DNA of 64,000 bases, taken from Jutongia huaianensis. Its GTDB lineage: Bacteria; Bacillota; Clostridia; Lachnospirales; Lachnospiraceae. Location of the stretch: NCBI RefSeq assembly GCF_014384985.1, contig NZ_JACRSX010000013.1, positions 31,232 through 95,231 on the forward strand. Reading direction: 5' to 3'. A model generated the notes under the pieces. The model did not search any database. It saw only the letters and a program-made list of their open reading frames with translations, and was not told where the DNA came from. The position numbers and the translations under genes were made by a program. Shown here in pieces: positions 52,732 to 62,328 of this stretch (positions within the stretch are counted from its first letter, which is position 1; each line of letters begins with the position of its first letter).

Positions 52732-55700
52732 ATGGTTAATCAGGAAGCAATGAATAAGAGTGCAGTACAGGCTTCAAAGTGTATTGATCATAAGGCAAAA
52801 GGCTTATATGACCCACATTTTGAGCACGACAACTGTGGTATTGGTGCCATCGTCAACATCAAGGGGAACAAAACCCATGACACAGTATCCGGAGCACTGG
52901 AGATTGTGGAAAAACTGGAACATCGTGCCGGTAAGGATGCAGAAGGTAAGACCGGTGATGGAGTAGGTATCATGCTTCAGATTTCGCACCGGTTTTTTAA
53001 GAAAGAGACAGAATCCCTTGGAATTGAGATTGGCGGGGAACGTGATTATGGTGTGGGAATGTTCTTCCTGCCGCAGGATGAGTTGAAGCGCAATCAGGCA
53101 AAGCGTATGTTTGAGGTCATTATTGAGAAGGAAGGTATGAAATTCCTTGGATGGAGAGAAGTACCGATCAAGCCGGATATTCTGGGTCACAAGGCACTGG
53201 AATGTATGCCTTATATTGTACAGGGTTTTGTGAAAAGACCGGATGATGTGGAGAAAGGGCTTGATTTTGACCGGAAGCTCTATGTGGCACGTCGTGTCTT
53301 TGAACAGCAGAGCAGTGAGGATACTTATGTAGTGTCCTGCTCCAGCCGTACTATCGTTTATAAAGGAATGTTTCTGGTAGGCCAGCTTCGTTCCTTCTTT
53401 ATGGATCTGCAGGACGAGGATTATGTATCTGCGATCGCGATCGTACATTCCAGATTCAGTACCAACACAAATCCAAGCTGGATGCGTGCTCATCCAAACC
53501 GTTTTATCGTACACAACGGTGAGATCAATACCATCGTCGGTAATGCAGATAAGATGCTTGCCCGTGAGGAGACCATGGAGACCCCGTATCTGTCCAGTGA
53601 TTTCCACAAGATCCTGCCGGTAGTTGATCCAAACGGTTCCGACTCCGCACGTCTTGATAACACATTGGAATTTCTCGTAATGAGTGGCATGGAGCTGCCG
53701 CTGGCGGTAATGATCACAATCCCGGAGCCTTGGGAAAATGATATGAGCATCAGCCAGAAGAAGAGAGATTTCTATCAGTATTATGCAACCATGATGGAGC
53801 CATGGGATGGCCCGGCATCTATTCTGTTCTCTGATGGCGATTATATGGGAGCTGTCCTTGACCGTAACGGTCTGAGACCTTCCCGTTATTATATTACGAC
53901 TGATGATCAGCTGATCCTTTCCTCTGAGGTGGGTGTATTTGAGCTTCCACCGGAGAAGATCGTGAAAAAGGATCGTTTAAGACCGGGTCGTATGCTTTTG
54001 GTAGATACCGTGAAGGGAGAGCTCATCGATGATGCTGATCTGAAAGAGAAATACGCATCCCGCCAGCCGTATGGTGAGTGGCTTAACAGCAATCTTGTCA
54101 CATTGGCAGAGCTTCACATTCCAAATCACAAGGTACCGGAGTATACCGATGAGGAAAGAGCAAGAATGCAGAAGGCATTTGGTTATACCTTTGAAGAATA
54201 TAAGACATCCATTTTGCCGATGGCACAGACAGGAAATGAGCCGATCGCATCCATGGGTACCGATACACCGCTTCCAATGCTTTCCCGCAAGGTACAGCCT
54301 CTGTTTAATTATTTTAAACAGATGTTTGCACAGGTAACCAATCCTCCGATCGATGCGATCCGTGAGGAGATCGTAACCTCCACCAGCGTTTATATTGGGG
54401 AGGACGGAAACCTTCTGGAGGAGAAGGGAGAGAACTGTAAGGTATTGAAGATTCATAACCCGATCCTCAACGACACGGATCTTTTGAAGATTAAAAATAT
54501 GGATAAGGACGGTTTCAAATGCGAGGTTCTTCCGATTACTTATTATAAGAACACTTCCCTGAAGAAGGCACTGGATCATCTTTGTCTGGAGGCAGACCGG
54601 GCACATAAGGAAGGCTGCAATATCCTGATCTTAAGCGACCGTGATGTAGATGAGTTCCATATGCCGATTCCTTCTCTGCTGGCGGTTTCTACACTGCAGC
54701 AGCATCTGGTAACCACCAAGAGAAGAACAAGCATGTCTGTAATCTTAGAGACAGCAGAGCCGAGAGAGGTACATCATTTTGCAACGCTTCTCGGTTATGG
54801 TGCCAGTGCAGTCAATCCATATCTGGCTCACGAGACGATCCGCGAGCTCATCAATAACGGTATGCTGGATAAGGATTATTACGCCGCTGTCAGTGATTAT
54901 GACAATGCTGTGCTTCATGGTATCGTAAAGATCGCATCCAAGATGGGTATTTCTACGATCCAGTCCTATCAGGGTTCTAAGATTTTCGAAGCAATCGGTA
55001 TTTCACAGGAAGTCATTGAGACATACTTCCCGGATACGGTCAGCCGTGTGGGTGGTGTGACGCTGGAGGATATCGAGAAGCAGATCGATGAGCAGCACAG
55101 CCGTGCCTTTGATCCGTTGGATCTGACGGTAGACCTGAATCTGGAAAACAGAGGACAGCACAAGGAGCGTGGCCATCAGGAGGAACATTTGTACAATCCG
55201 GAGACGATCCATCTGCTGCAGCAGGCAACCTGGACCGGCAATTACGAGCTGTTTAAGCAGTATTCCAAGTGCATTGACGAGAAGGAAAAGCAGGTTACCT
55301 TAAGAAGCCTTCTCGATTTCAAATACCCAAAGAAGGGGATTCCGCTGGATGAAGTAGAGAGCGTGGAGGAGATTGTCCAGAGATTTAAGACGGGTGCTAT
55401 GTCTTACGGTTCTATTTCCCAGGAGGCTCATGAGACACTGGCAATCGCAATGAACCATCTTCACGGTAAATCAAACAGCGGTGAGGGTGGTGAGAGTCTG
55501 GAACGACTGGAAACAGCAGGTTCTGCTGTGGATCGCTGTTCTGCCATCAAGCAGGTGGCTTCCGGACGTTTTGGTGTTACCTCCCGTTATCTGGTCAGTG
55601 CAAAGGAGATCCAGATCAAGATGGCACAGGGCGCAAAGCCTGGTGAAGGTGGTCATCTTCCGGGCGGAAAGGTTTATCCGTGGGTTGCCAAAACTCGTCA

Positions 55701-57327
55701 TTCTACACCGGGTGTCAGCCTGATCTCCCCGCCACCGCATCATGATATTTACTCGATCGAGGATCTGGCACAGCTCATTTATGATCTGAAGAACAGTAAT
55801 AAAGATGCGAGAATTTCCGTCAAGCTTGTTTCCGAAGCAGGTGTAGGAACAGTCGCAGCCGGTGTTGCCAAGGCAGGAGCAGCCGTTATCCTGATCTCCG
55901 GATACGATGGAGGTACCGGAGCAGCACCAAAGAGCTCCATCTACAATGCAGGTCTTCCTTGGGAGCTTGGTCTGGCAGAGACACATCAGACACTGATCAT
56001 GAACGGTCTTCGTTCCCGTGTCCGTATTGAGACAGACGGTAAGCTGATGACTGGCCGTGATGTTGCCATTGCTGCTATGCTTGGTGCCGAGGAGTTTGGC
56101 TTTGCTACCGCTCCGCTGATCACCATGGGCTGCGTAATGATGCGTGTCTGCAATTTGGATACCTGTCCGGTTGGTGTGGCTACCCAGAATCCGGAGCTGC
56201 GTAAGAGATTCCGCGGAAAGCCGGAGTATGTTGAGAATTTTATGAAGTTTATTGCCAGTGAGCTGAGAGAATATATGGCAGCGCTGGGGGTGCGCAAGCT
56301 GGATGACCTGATCGGCCGTGTTGATCTCCTGAAGAGAAAAGAGCTGACAGGTGAGGCAGAGGAATATGCAGAGCGTGTGGATCTGACCAGAATATTGGAC
56401 CCTACCTTTGCAGGGCTTCGCAAGGATAATAAATTTAATCCAAAGGACAAATATGATTTTGAGCTGGAGAAGACCATCGACGAGAAGGTATTTCTTCCAA
56501 AATTGAAAAAGTCTCTGGAAACAGGAGAGAAGGCCCGGATCGAAGTAAAGGTTGATAATATCAACCGTTCTCTGGGAACAATCCTTGGTTCCGAAGTGAC
56601 GAAGAAGTTCAGTGATACGCTGGAGGAGGATACCATTACCGTGAAGTGTGACGGCAGCGGCGGACAGAGCTTTGGCGCATTTATTCCAAAGGGACTGACC
56701 TTAGAGCTGGAGGGTGATTCCAATGATTACCTTGGAAAAGGCTTATCCGGTGGTAAGATTGTGGTATATCCTCCAAAGAACAGCCGATTTAAAGCAGAGG
56801 AAAATATTATCGTTGGTAACGTTGCTCTTTATGGTGCTACAAGTGGTAAGGCATTTATTAACGGTATTGCCGGTGAGCGTTTCTGCGTCAGAAACTCCGG
56901 TGCATATGCAGTAGTAGAAGGTGTTGGAGATCACGGATGCGAGTACATGACCGGAGGCCGTGTGGTTGTCCTGGGACCAACCGGAAAGAACTTTGCAGCC
57001 GGTATGAGCGGTGGTGTTGCCTATGTACTGGACGAGGACAGCAATCTTTATCTGAAGTTAAATAAAGAGCTGGTATCCTCTGAGCCGATCACAGATAAAT
57101 ACGATGTACTGGAGCTCAAAGAGATGATCGAGGAGCATGTGGCAGCCACAGGTTCCAAGAAGGGTAAGATGATCCTTGATGACTTCAGCGAATATCTTCC
57201 AAAGTTTAAGAAGATTATTTCTTATGACTATGCTCATATGCTGCAATTGATCGCAAAGATGGAGGAGCACGGTCTGAGTTACGAGCAGGCACAGATTGAA
57301 GCATTTTACGAGCATAAAAATAAATAA
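52732..57327 (+). CDS. gltB: Glutamate synthase, large subunit
   Basis: A 1531-residue iron-sulfur flavoprotein making glutamate from glutamine and 2-oxoglutarate. The class II glutaminase domain begins at C35 (HDNCGIGAIVN), so a 34-residue propeptide would be removed. The central and FMN-binding synthase domains follow (SGEGGESLERL, KPGEGGHLPG, GGTGAAPKSS). The 3Fe-4S cysteines are C1134, C1140 and C1145 (CX5CX4C). The C-terminal glycine-rich beta-helix has GGKIVVYPP and TGGRVVVLGPTG. TTG 52717 is in frame, but GGAGG there serves ATG 52732. It is paired with gltD. Confidence 0.97.
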   Translation: MVNQEAMNKSAVQASKCIDHKAKGLYDPHFEHDNCGIGAIVNIKGNKTHDTVSGALEIVEKLEHRAGKDAEGKTGDGVGIMLQISHRFFKKETESLGIEIGGERDYGVGMFFLPQDELKRNQAKRMFEVIIEKEGMKFLGWREVPIKPDILGHKALECMPYIVQGFVKRPDDVEKGLDFDRKLYVARRVFEQQSSEDTYVVSCSSRTIVYKGMFLVGQLRSFFMDLQDEDYVSAIAIVHSRFSTNTNPSWMRAHPNRFIVHNGEINTIVGNADKMLAREETMETPYLSSDFHKILPVVDPNGSDSARLDNTLEFLVMSGMELPLAVMITIPEPWENDMSISQKKRDFYQYYATMMEPWDGPASILFSDGDYMGAVLDRNGLRPSRYYITTDDQLILSSEVGVFELPPEKIVKKDRLRPGRMLLVDTVKGELIDDADLKEKYASRQPYGEWLNSNLVTLAELHIPNHKVPEYTDEERARMQKAFGYTFEEYKTSILPMAQTGNEPIASMGTDTPLPMLSRKVQPLFNYFKQMFAQVTNPPIDAIREEIVTSTSVYIGEDGNLLEEKGENCKVLKIHNPILNDTDLLKIKNMDKDGFKCEVLPITYYKNTSLKKALDHLCLEADRAHKEGCNILILSDRDVDEFHMPIPSLLAVSTLQQHLVTTKRRTSMSVILETAEPREVHHFATLLGYGASAVNPYLAHETIRELINNGMLDKDYYAAVSDYDNAVLHGIVKIASKMGISTIQSYQGSKIFEAIGISQEVIETYFPDTVSRVGGVTLEDIEKQIDEQHSRAFDPLDLTVDLNLENRGQHKERGHQEEHLYNPETIHLLQQATWTGNYELFKQYSKCIDEKEKQVTLRSLLDFKYPKKGIPLDEVESVEEIVQRFKTGAMSYGSISQEAHETLAIAMNHLHGKSNSGEGGESLERLETAGSAVDRCSAIKQVASGRFGVTSRYLVSAKEIQIKMAQGAKPGEGGHLPGGKVYPWVAKTRHSTPGVSLISPPPHHDIYSIEDLAQLIYDLKNSNKDARISVKLVSEAGVGTVAAGVAKAGAAVILISGYDGGTGAAPKSSIYNAGLPWELGLAETHQTLIMNGLRSRVRIETDGKLMTGRDVAIAAMLGAEEFGFATAPLITMGCVMMRVCNLDTCPVGVATQNPELRKRFRGKPEYVENFMKFIASELREYMAALGVRKLDDLIGRVDLLKRKELTGEAEEYAERVDLTRILDPTFAGLRKDNKFNPKDKYDFELEKTIDEKVFLPKLKKSLETGEKARIEVKVDNINRSLGTILGSEVTKKFSDTLEEDTITVKCDGSGGQSFGAFIPKGLTLELEGDSNDYLGKGLSGGKIVVYPPKNSRFKAEENIIVGNVALYGATSGKAFINGIAGERFCVRNSGAYAVVEGVGDHGCEYMTGGRVVVLGPTGKNFAAGMSGGVAYVLDEDSNLYLKLNKELVSSEPITDKYDVLELKEMIEEHVAATGSKKGKMILDDFSEYLPKFKKIISYDYAHMLQLIAKMEEHGLSYEQAQIEAFYEHKNK

Positions 57328-57353
57328 GCTTTTGTTTGGAAAGGAGAATCATC

Positions 57354-58835
57354 ATGGGTAAACCAACGGGATTTTTAGAATATGAGAGAAAAAATAATCA
57401 GGCAGTGGAACCACTGGAACGTATCAAGAACTTTAATGAATTTCATACACCGATGAGAGAGAAGGAACGCAGAGAGCAGGCGGCAAGATGTATGAACTGT
57501 GGCGTACCGTTTTGTCAGTCCGGTATGATGATCGCCGGAATGGCTTCCGGTTGTCCTCTGAACAATCTGGTGCCGGAGTGGAATGATCTTTTATATCATG
57601 GTAATTATAAAAAGGCACTGCAGCTTTTGCGCCAGACCAATAATTTTCCAGAGTTTACTTCCAGAGTGTGTCCTGCACTCTGTGAAGCAGCCTGTACCTG
57701 TGGTCTGAATGACACACCGGTCACCTGCAAGGCAAACGAAAACGCCATTATCGAGTATGGCTATGCCAATGATCTGATGGGACCTCAGCCGCCAAAGACA
57801 CGCACCGGCAAAAAGGTTGCCGTGATAGGCTCCGGCCCTTCCGGACTGGCAGCAGCTGACCAGTTGAACCGCCGTGGTCATTCCGTTACGGTATATGAGA
57901 GAAATGATCATATCGGTGGTCTTCTGATGTATGGTATCCCGAATATGAAGCTGGAAAAATGGGTGATTGACCGGAAGCAGAAGGTCATGGAAGAAGAAGG
58001 CGTAAAGTTTGTTGTCAATGCCGATGTGGGAAAAGATGTGAAGGCAGCAGATCTGCTGAAGGAATATGACAGCGTGATCCTTGCATGCGGTGCTTCCAAT
58101 CCACGTGATATCAAGGCAAAGGGAAGAGAAGCCGATGGAATCTACTTCGCTGTGGATTTCCTGACACGTTCTACAAAGCATGTACTCACCGGCAAGAAAG
58201 AGGGCTGGGTAGATACCAAAGGTAAGAATGTCATTGTTATTGGCGGTGGAGATACCGGAAATGATTGTGTGGGAACGGCGGTCCGTCAGGGAGCCAAGTC
58301 TGTCACACAGCTTGAGATGATGCCAAAGCTTCCGGATGAGCGTGCAGCCTCCAATCCTTGGCCGGAGTGGCCGAGAGTCTGCAAGACAGATTACGGTCAG
58401 GAGGAGGCGATTGCCGTCTTTGGACACGATCCTCGTATCTATCAGACTACGGTCAAGGAGTTTATCGCTGATAAAAACGGCAAGCTCAAAAAAGTGAAGC
58501 TTGTAAAGCTGGAGGCAAAGAAAGACCCGAAGACCGGCCGGATGAATATGACAGAGATTGCCGGAAGTGAGTTTGAAATGCCGGCAGATGTGGTACTGAT
58601 CGCTGCAGGTTTCCTGGGAGCACAGGATTATGTGGCAAAGGCATTTGGTGTGAAGCTCAATGCCCGTACCAATGTGGAGACGGCTCCGGGAGAGTTTAAG
58701 ACAAGCGTGGATAAGGTATTTACAGCGGGTGATATGCATCGTGGACAGTCACTGGTTGTATGGGGCATCAATGAGGGACGCCATGTAGCCAAAGAGGTGG
58801 ATCAGTTCCTGATGGGATATACGAATCTGGATTAA
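57354..58835 (+). CDS. gltD: Glutamate synthase, small subunit (NADPH)
   Basis: A 493-residue FAD/NAD(P) subunit that feeds electrons to GltB. N-terminal iron-sulfur cysteines occur in ARCMNCGVPFCQSG and CPALCEAACTCG. The FAD Rossmann motif is GSGPSGLAAADQLN (about 157), the NADPH motif GGGDTGNDCVG (about 300), and the C-terminal FAD contact is TAGDMHRGQSLVVWGI. AAAGGAGAA is 7 nt before the ATG. Confidence 0.96.
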   Translation: MGKPTGFLEYERKNNQAVEPLERIKNFNEFHTPMREKERREQAARCMNCGVPFCQSGMMIAGMASGCPLNNLVPEWNDLLYHGNYKKALQLLRQTNNFPEFTSRVCPALCEAACTCGLNDTPVTCKANENAIIEYGYANDLMGPQPPKTRTGKKVAVIGSGPSGLAAADQLNRRGHSVTVYERNDHIGGLLMYGIPNMKLEKWVIDRKQKVMEEEGVKFVVNADVGKDVKAADLLKEYDSVILACGASNPRDIKAKGREADGIYFAVDFLTRSTKHVLTGKKEGWVDTKGKNVIVIGGGDTGNDCVGTAVRQGAKSVTQLEMMPKLPDERAASNPWPEWPRVCKTDYGQEEAIAVFGHDPRIYQTTVKEFIADKNGKLKKVKLVKLEAKKDPKTGRMNMTEIAGSEFEMPADVVLIAAGFLGAQDYVAKAFGVKLNARTNVETAPGEFKTSVDKVFTAGDMHRGQSLVVWGINEGRHVAKEVDQFLMGYTNLD

Positions 58836-58918
58836 TGATGTATTATAGAGAACCGGAATGATTGTGAAGAGGTTCGGTAACGGATACAATTATTGCAGTC
58901 CGTAAAATAAATATGACA

Positions 58919-58962
58919 GGGGACGATGTGTACCGAAAATGGTACATATCGTCCCCCGTTTT
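58919..58962. terminator. Bidirectional terminator between gltD and the AraC gene
   Basis: Sixteen-bp stem GGGGACGATGTGTACC / GGTACATATCGTCCCC (one wobble), loop GAAAAT, then TTTT. Confidence 0.85.
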
Positions 58963-58977
58963 AATGTAGTAGGAAAT

Positions 58978-59862
58978 CTATAATTTCATCTGATATTCCT
59001 TTGGTGTGATCTTTTCATGTTTTTTGAATACTCTGCTAAAATAAAACGGGTTACAAAAGCCGAGAGTTTCTGCAATTTCGGATATTGTAAACTGACGGCT
59101 TTGCAAAAGCTTTTTGCTTTGTTCGATTTTGTAATTTTCCAGAAATGTAAAAATAGTCATGCCGGTATATTGTTTGAAGCGGCGGTTCATATAGTCAAAA
59201 TTATGGTGAAAAATATTTTCCAGTACAGCACCGGTAATCTTTTGTGAATAATGGGTTTTTAAATAATCACAAATCTGAAATGGGAGAGAAAGATTATCAG
59301 ATCCGGTATGTAAAATGCGGGACAATTCTGAACGTGACATTTGTAACAAAAGAATAAACAAAAGAGCGTTGTTTACCGGCTGTTGATGAAGTTCGCTTGT
59401 AGAACATGTTTTCAACAGATGTTGTGTCTGGTTTGTTATTTCATTAAAACATGAGTGTGTCGGATGAAAATATTTGGGAAGTATCAGGGTGTCCAGACAG
59501 GCAGGATGATCTGGAGAAAATGTTTGTCTATTTACTTTTTGATGAATATATTCTTCCGATGTCATTGTTATGTCCTGCATGGAATTCCAATAAAAATGAA
59601 TGTAATAATAGTCAACATGATCATTTGTGAGAATACCACAGTGGCATTTGCCGGGGGAAAAGATTATAATGTCACCTGCAGTGAGTGTATATAGTTTCGT
59701 ATCTTCTATAATCTGCATAGTACCATCTGTAATAATGTAGAGAATTCGGTTTTGCGGAGTTCTTTCAAAATGTTTATTGGGAGATGGAACATGGACTTCG
59801 CCGGCTAATGAAAAAGTTGGAAGAGTGTCTGAAATGCAAGAAATATAGGATTGTAATTCCAT
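58978..59862 (-). CDS. AraC-family transcriptional regulator
   Basis: A 294-residue regulator. The N-terminal cupin-like ligand domain (about 1-160) has IIFSPGKCHCGILTN. Two helix-turn-helix motifs at the C-terminus (about 190-294) include the AraC signature IAETLGFCNPFYFSRVFKKHEKITPKEY. It is divergent from the secreted esterase gene and likely controls it in response to a sugar. AAAGGAG precedes the ATG. Confidence 0.93.
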   Translation of the reverse strand: MELQSYISCISDTLPTFSLAGEVHVPSPNKHFERTPQNRILYIITDGTMQIIEDTKLYTLTAGDIIIFSPGKCHCGILTNDHVDYYYIHFYWNSMQDITMTSEEYIHQKVNRQTFSPDHPACLDTLILPKYFHPTHSCFNEITNQTQHLLKTCSTSELHQQPVNNALLFILLLQMSRSELSRILHTGSDNLSLPFQICDYLKTHYSQKITGAVLENIFHHNFDYMNRRFKQYTGMTIFTFLENYKIEQSKKLLQSRQFTISEIAETLGFCNPFYFSRVFKKHEKITPKEYQMKL

Positions 59863-59975
59863 AAGAAGACTCCTTTCAAAATCCTTTGATGTCGGGTGTA
59901 AACGATTAAAAAGTCGCTATTATATATGTAATGGTCGGAAATAGATATTTTATTTATGTGGATATTATGTTAGTC

Positions 59976-60000
59976 TTTTCTTGCAGGATTGTCAAGAAAA
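59976..60000 (+). promoter_or_regulatory. Inverted repeat before the esterase gene
   Basis: TTTTCTTG (59976-59983) and CAAGAAAA (59993-60000), 9-bp spacer, just upstream of the esterase ribosome binding site. It could be an operator for the divergent AraC protein or an mRNA hairpin. Confidence 0.4.
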
Positions 60001-60022
60001 CAGTACGAGGGAGGAAGTTTAT

Positions 60023-61279
60023 ATGAAAATAAAACAATGTATTAAAAAAATAGCTTTTCTATGTTTAGTCGCTGGATTGTTGATTTCTGGTATATTAGGA
60101 ATGGGAGTGTCTGCTCAAAAGAAGAAAACGGTAATAAGCAGTAAAAAGCTTATACTTTCTGTAGGGCAGAAGAAAAAGCTTAAAGTGAAAAAGAAAAATA
60201 AAACAGTAAAATGGAGTTCCGGAAACAAAAAAGTTGCGACAGTAAATAGTAAAGGGATTGTTTGTGGTAAAAAGACCGGAAAGACTACTGTGACAGCAAT
60301 TGTTCAAATGAAAAAGTATGTATGGAAGGTTACTGTAAAAGATGTAAAGAAACCGGCAGAGGCTGTAACGCAGAAGCCGGTAATACCGGAGCCGTCTCCG
60401 GCGGTGCCAACAGCGACTGCGACTGCGACAGCAACACCAATACCGTCACAGACGGTTACATTATCTCCGGAGCAGGAGTGGGAAATTGGAAAGACAAGTG
60501 GAACGAAGGAAGCATTTCAGCAATATTTTCACCCGGATATGAAGCAGTATACGGGAAAAAAGCAAGGGGTACCGTTGGGAAACTTTGAAGAGATGACATA
60601 TCCTTCAGAGATTGTGGGTGCAGAACGGGAAGCTTATGTTTATCTGCCGCCGGAGTATGATTCATCAAAAAAATATCCGGTTCTTTATCTGTTACACGGC
60701 ATTGGATGTGATCGTGGGCAGTGGAGATATATGTATTTGAATGAGATATTGAGCAATATGATATATACGGGAGAATTGCAGCCGGTTGTTGCAGTGATAC
60801 CAAGTATTGTTCCAAAAGATGGATTGAATAAAGACACATTTTCAGCGGAAAATATAGAAGCATTTACTAAGTTTGAAAAAGAGTTTATCCAGGATTTAGA
60901 ACCGTATGTGCTGGCAAATTATGGTGTGTCATCGAAGCGGGAGGATACCGGTGTATGTGGTCTTTCCATGGGAGGAATGGAGGCTCTCAGACTGGGGTTT
61001 GCCATTAAGGATCACTTCAATTATATAGGTTCTTTCTCAGCAGCACCGACACTGGATACTGGTATTTTGACATTGGATGGATGGAAAACAAAGCCGCAGA
61101 CAGTGCTTCTGTGTACTGGAGATGCGGATGGGACGGTTGGAAGCAATCCACAGGATTATCATGAAAAACTGGTGGAAAATAATGTGGATCATATATGGTA
61201 TTTGTATCCAAAAGGAAAGCATGATGAAAAAGTATGGAAAAACGGATTGGTTAATTTTCTAAAGAGAAGTTACAAGTAA
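60023..61279 (+). CDS. Secreted Big2 domain plus CE1-type esterase
   Basis: A 418-residue exported carbohydrate esterase. After the signal peptide (about 1-32) come a Lys-rich bacterial Ig-like Big2 domain (about 38-108, VKWSSGNKKVATVNSKGIV, typical xTVxS-KGxVT pattern) and a Pro/Thr/Ala linker with TATATATATP. The esterase (about 150-418) is of the PF00756/CE1 family (feruloyl or acetylxylan esterase). Its motifs are YPVLYLLHGIGCDRGQW, the nucleophile elbow GLSMGG, the acid in GDADG, and the His in KGKHDEKVW. It probably removes ester groups from xylan. ATG 60023 follows GAGGGAGGAAG. Confidence 0.9.
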   Translation: MKIKQCIKKIAFLCLVAGLLISGILGMGVSAQKKKTVISSKKLILSVGQKKKLKVKKKNKTVKWSSGNKKVATVNSKGIVCGKKTGKTTVTAIVQMKKYVWKVTVKDVKKPAEAVTQKPVIPEPSPAVPTATATATATPIPSQTVTLSPEQEWEIGKTSGTKEAFQQYFHPDMKQYTGKKQGVPLGNFEEMTYPSEIVGAEREAYVYLPPEYDSSKKYPVLYLLHGIGCDRGQWRYMYLNEILSNMIYTGELQPVVAVIPSIVPKDGLNKDTFSAENIEAFTKFEKEFIQDLEPYVLANYGVSSKREDTGVCGLSMGGMEALRLGFAIKDHFNYIGSFSAAPTLDTGILTLDGWKTKPQTVLLCTGDADGTVGSNPQDYHEKLVENNVDHIWYLYPKGKHDEKVWKNGLVNFLKRSYK

Positions 61280-61575
61280 AAAGATACAAAAGAAGAGAGG
61301 TTTTCAAAGACCGGCATAGCAGAAATGTTATGACGGTCTTTGTTGTGTGCCTTGCGGCGCACGTCGTTAATGGGGGGAAAGTCCCTAATCCGTCCTATGT
61401 GACCGTTTTTTGATCTCACAGCGATCAGCTTGTAGAAAAATAAGAAAAACGATCATCCATGGAATGGAGGCGGACGGAAAAAATAAAATATAGGATTGTT
61501 GAATACAAAAAATTTGGTATATTATATATTAGAGGGATAAATGAAACAAAATTCTATACGATGGAGGAAATAAAG
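61280..61575 (+). other. Intergenic region with hairpins and a possible intron relic
   Basis: AAAGACCG / CGGTCTTT (61308-61343) is a terminator-like hairpin without a clear T-run. Then GTGCC-TTGC-GGCGCAC and GGGGGGAAAGTCCC (61350-61386) resemble pieces of bacterial group II intron domain I, but no intron end or reverse transcriptase is nearby. TTGAAT (61499-61504), 17-bp spacer and TTATAT (61522-61527) are a plausible promoter for dtd. Confidence 0.35.
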
Positions 61576-62028
61576 ATGAAATTATTGATTCAGAGAGTTA
61601 GAGAAGCATCTGTCACAGTTGACGGCGAGGTTACCGGAAGTGTTGGTCATGGATTTCTTGTATTTGTGGGAGTAGCTGAGGAGGACACCATAGAGATTGC
61701 GGACAAGATGATCGACAAGATGGTGAAGCTCCGGATCTTCGAGGATGAAAACGGTAAGACAAATAAGGCGATTGCCGATGTGGGCGGAAACTTTCTCGTG
61801 GTATCCCAGTTCACCCTGTATGCGGACTGCCGCAAGGGAAACCGCCCTTCCTTTGTAAAGGCGGGCAATCCGAAGCTGGCGGAGGAACTCTATGAATATG
61901 TATTAAAGAGCCTGCGTGACAGGGGCTTTGAAGTGGGAGCAGGAGTCTTTGGGGCAGATATGAAGGTATCATTGTTAAATGATGGACCGTTTACCGTGAT
62001 GCTGGATTCGGAGGAGATCTGTCATTGA
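61576..62028 (+). CDS. dtd: D-aminoacyl-tRNA deacylase
   Basis: A 150-residue proofreading enzyme that hydrolyses D-Tyr and other D-aminoacyl or glycyl-tRNAs. The family blocks are MKLLIQRVREASVTVDG, VVSQFTLYADCRKGNRPSF (the SQFTL motif) and LLNDGPFTVMLDS with the Gly-cisPro motif (GP). ATG 61576 follows GGAGGAAAT. An in-frame ATG at 61561 includes part of that ribosome binding site. The frame is open to 61459 but upstream of the promoter. Confidence 0.95.
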   Translation: MKLLIQRVREASVTVDGEVTGSVGHGFLVFVGVAEEDTIEIADKMIDKMVKLRIFEDENGKTNKAIADVGGNFLVVSQFTLYADCRKGNRPSFVKAGNPKLAEELYEYVLKSLRDRGFEVGAGVFGADMKVSLLNDGPFTVMLDSEEICH

Positions 62029-62109
62029 AAATGTCCCTTGTGATGCGACATAAGATGATCAAAATGTGTTAAGATAAAACACAAAGGCGGGTGATCAAGA
62101 TGGCAGATA

Positions 62110-62307
62110 ATGAAAGCAGTATCGAAGTATACGAAGCAGCTGGCAGAGATGCAGACATATGATCAGGCGATTGCACATGTGGCAAACCAGAGGATTGAGA
62201 TTGATCTGGACGATGGCGTCAAGGTCAACTATGCGAAATTCCAGGGTGAGGAAGTAGCACAGGAAGGAAAGAAAGCATTAAAGGTGGATTTGCTGGCAAA
62301 AATATAG
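62110..62307 (+). pseudogene. C-terminal remnant of a BREX-type PglX adenine methyltransferase
   Basis: A 65-residue frame beginning [20 protein letters not shown] and continuing [20 protein letters not shown] and [23 protein letters not shown] with the following KF is the conserved end of PglX/BrxX-type N6-adenine methyltransferases. The catalytic domain (NPPY) and over 1000 upstream residues are absent; the housekeeping gene dtd lies only 80 bp upstream. It is a relic, or possibly a short protein of its own. The family match is from memory of the motif. Confidence 0.6.
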
Positions 62308-62328
62308 AGTGAATGAGGTGAATTGAAA

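Noticed and set aside
57591..58739. 382-residue minus-strand frame inside gltD
   Set aside because: Fully antisense to a certain gene, with no start signal and no recognisable domain.
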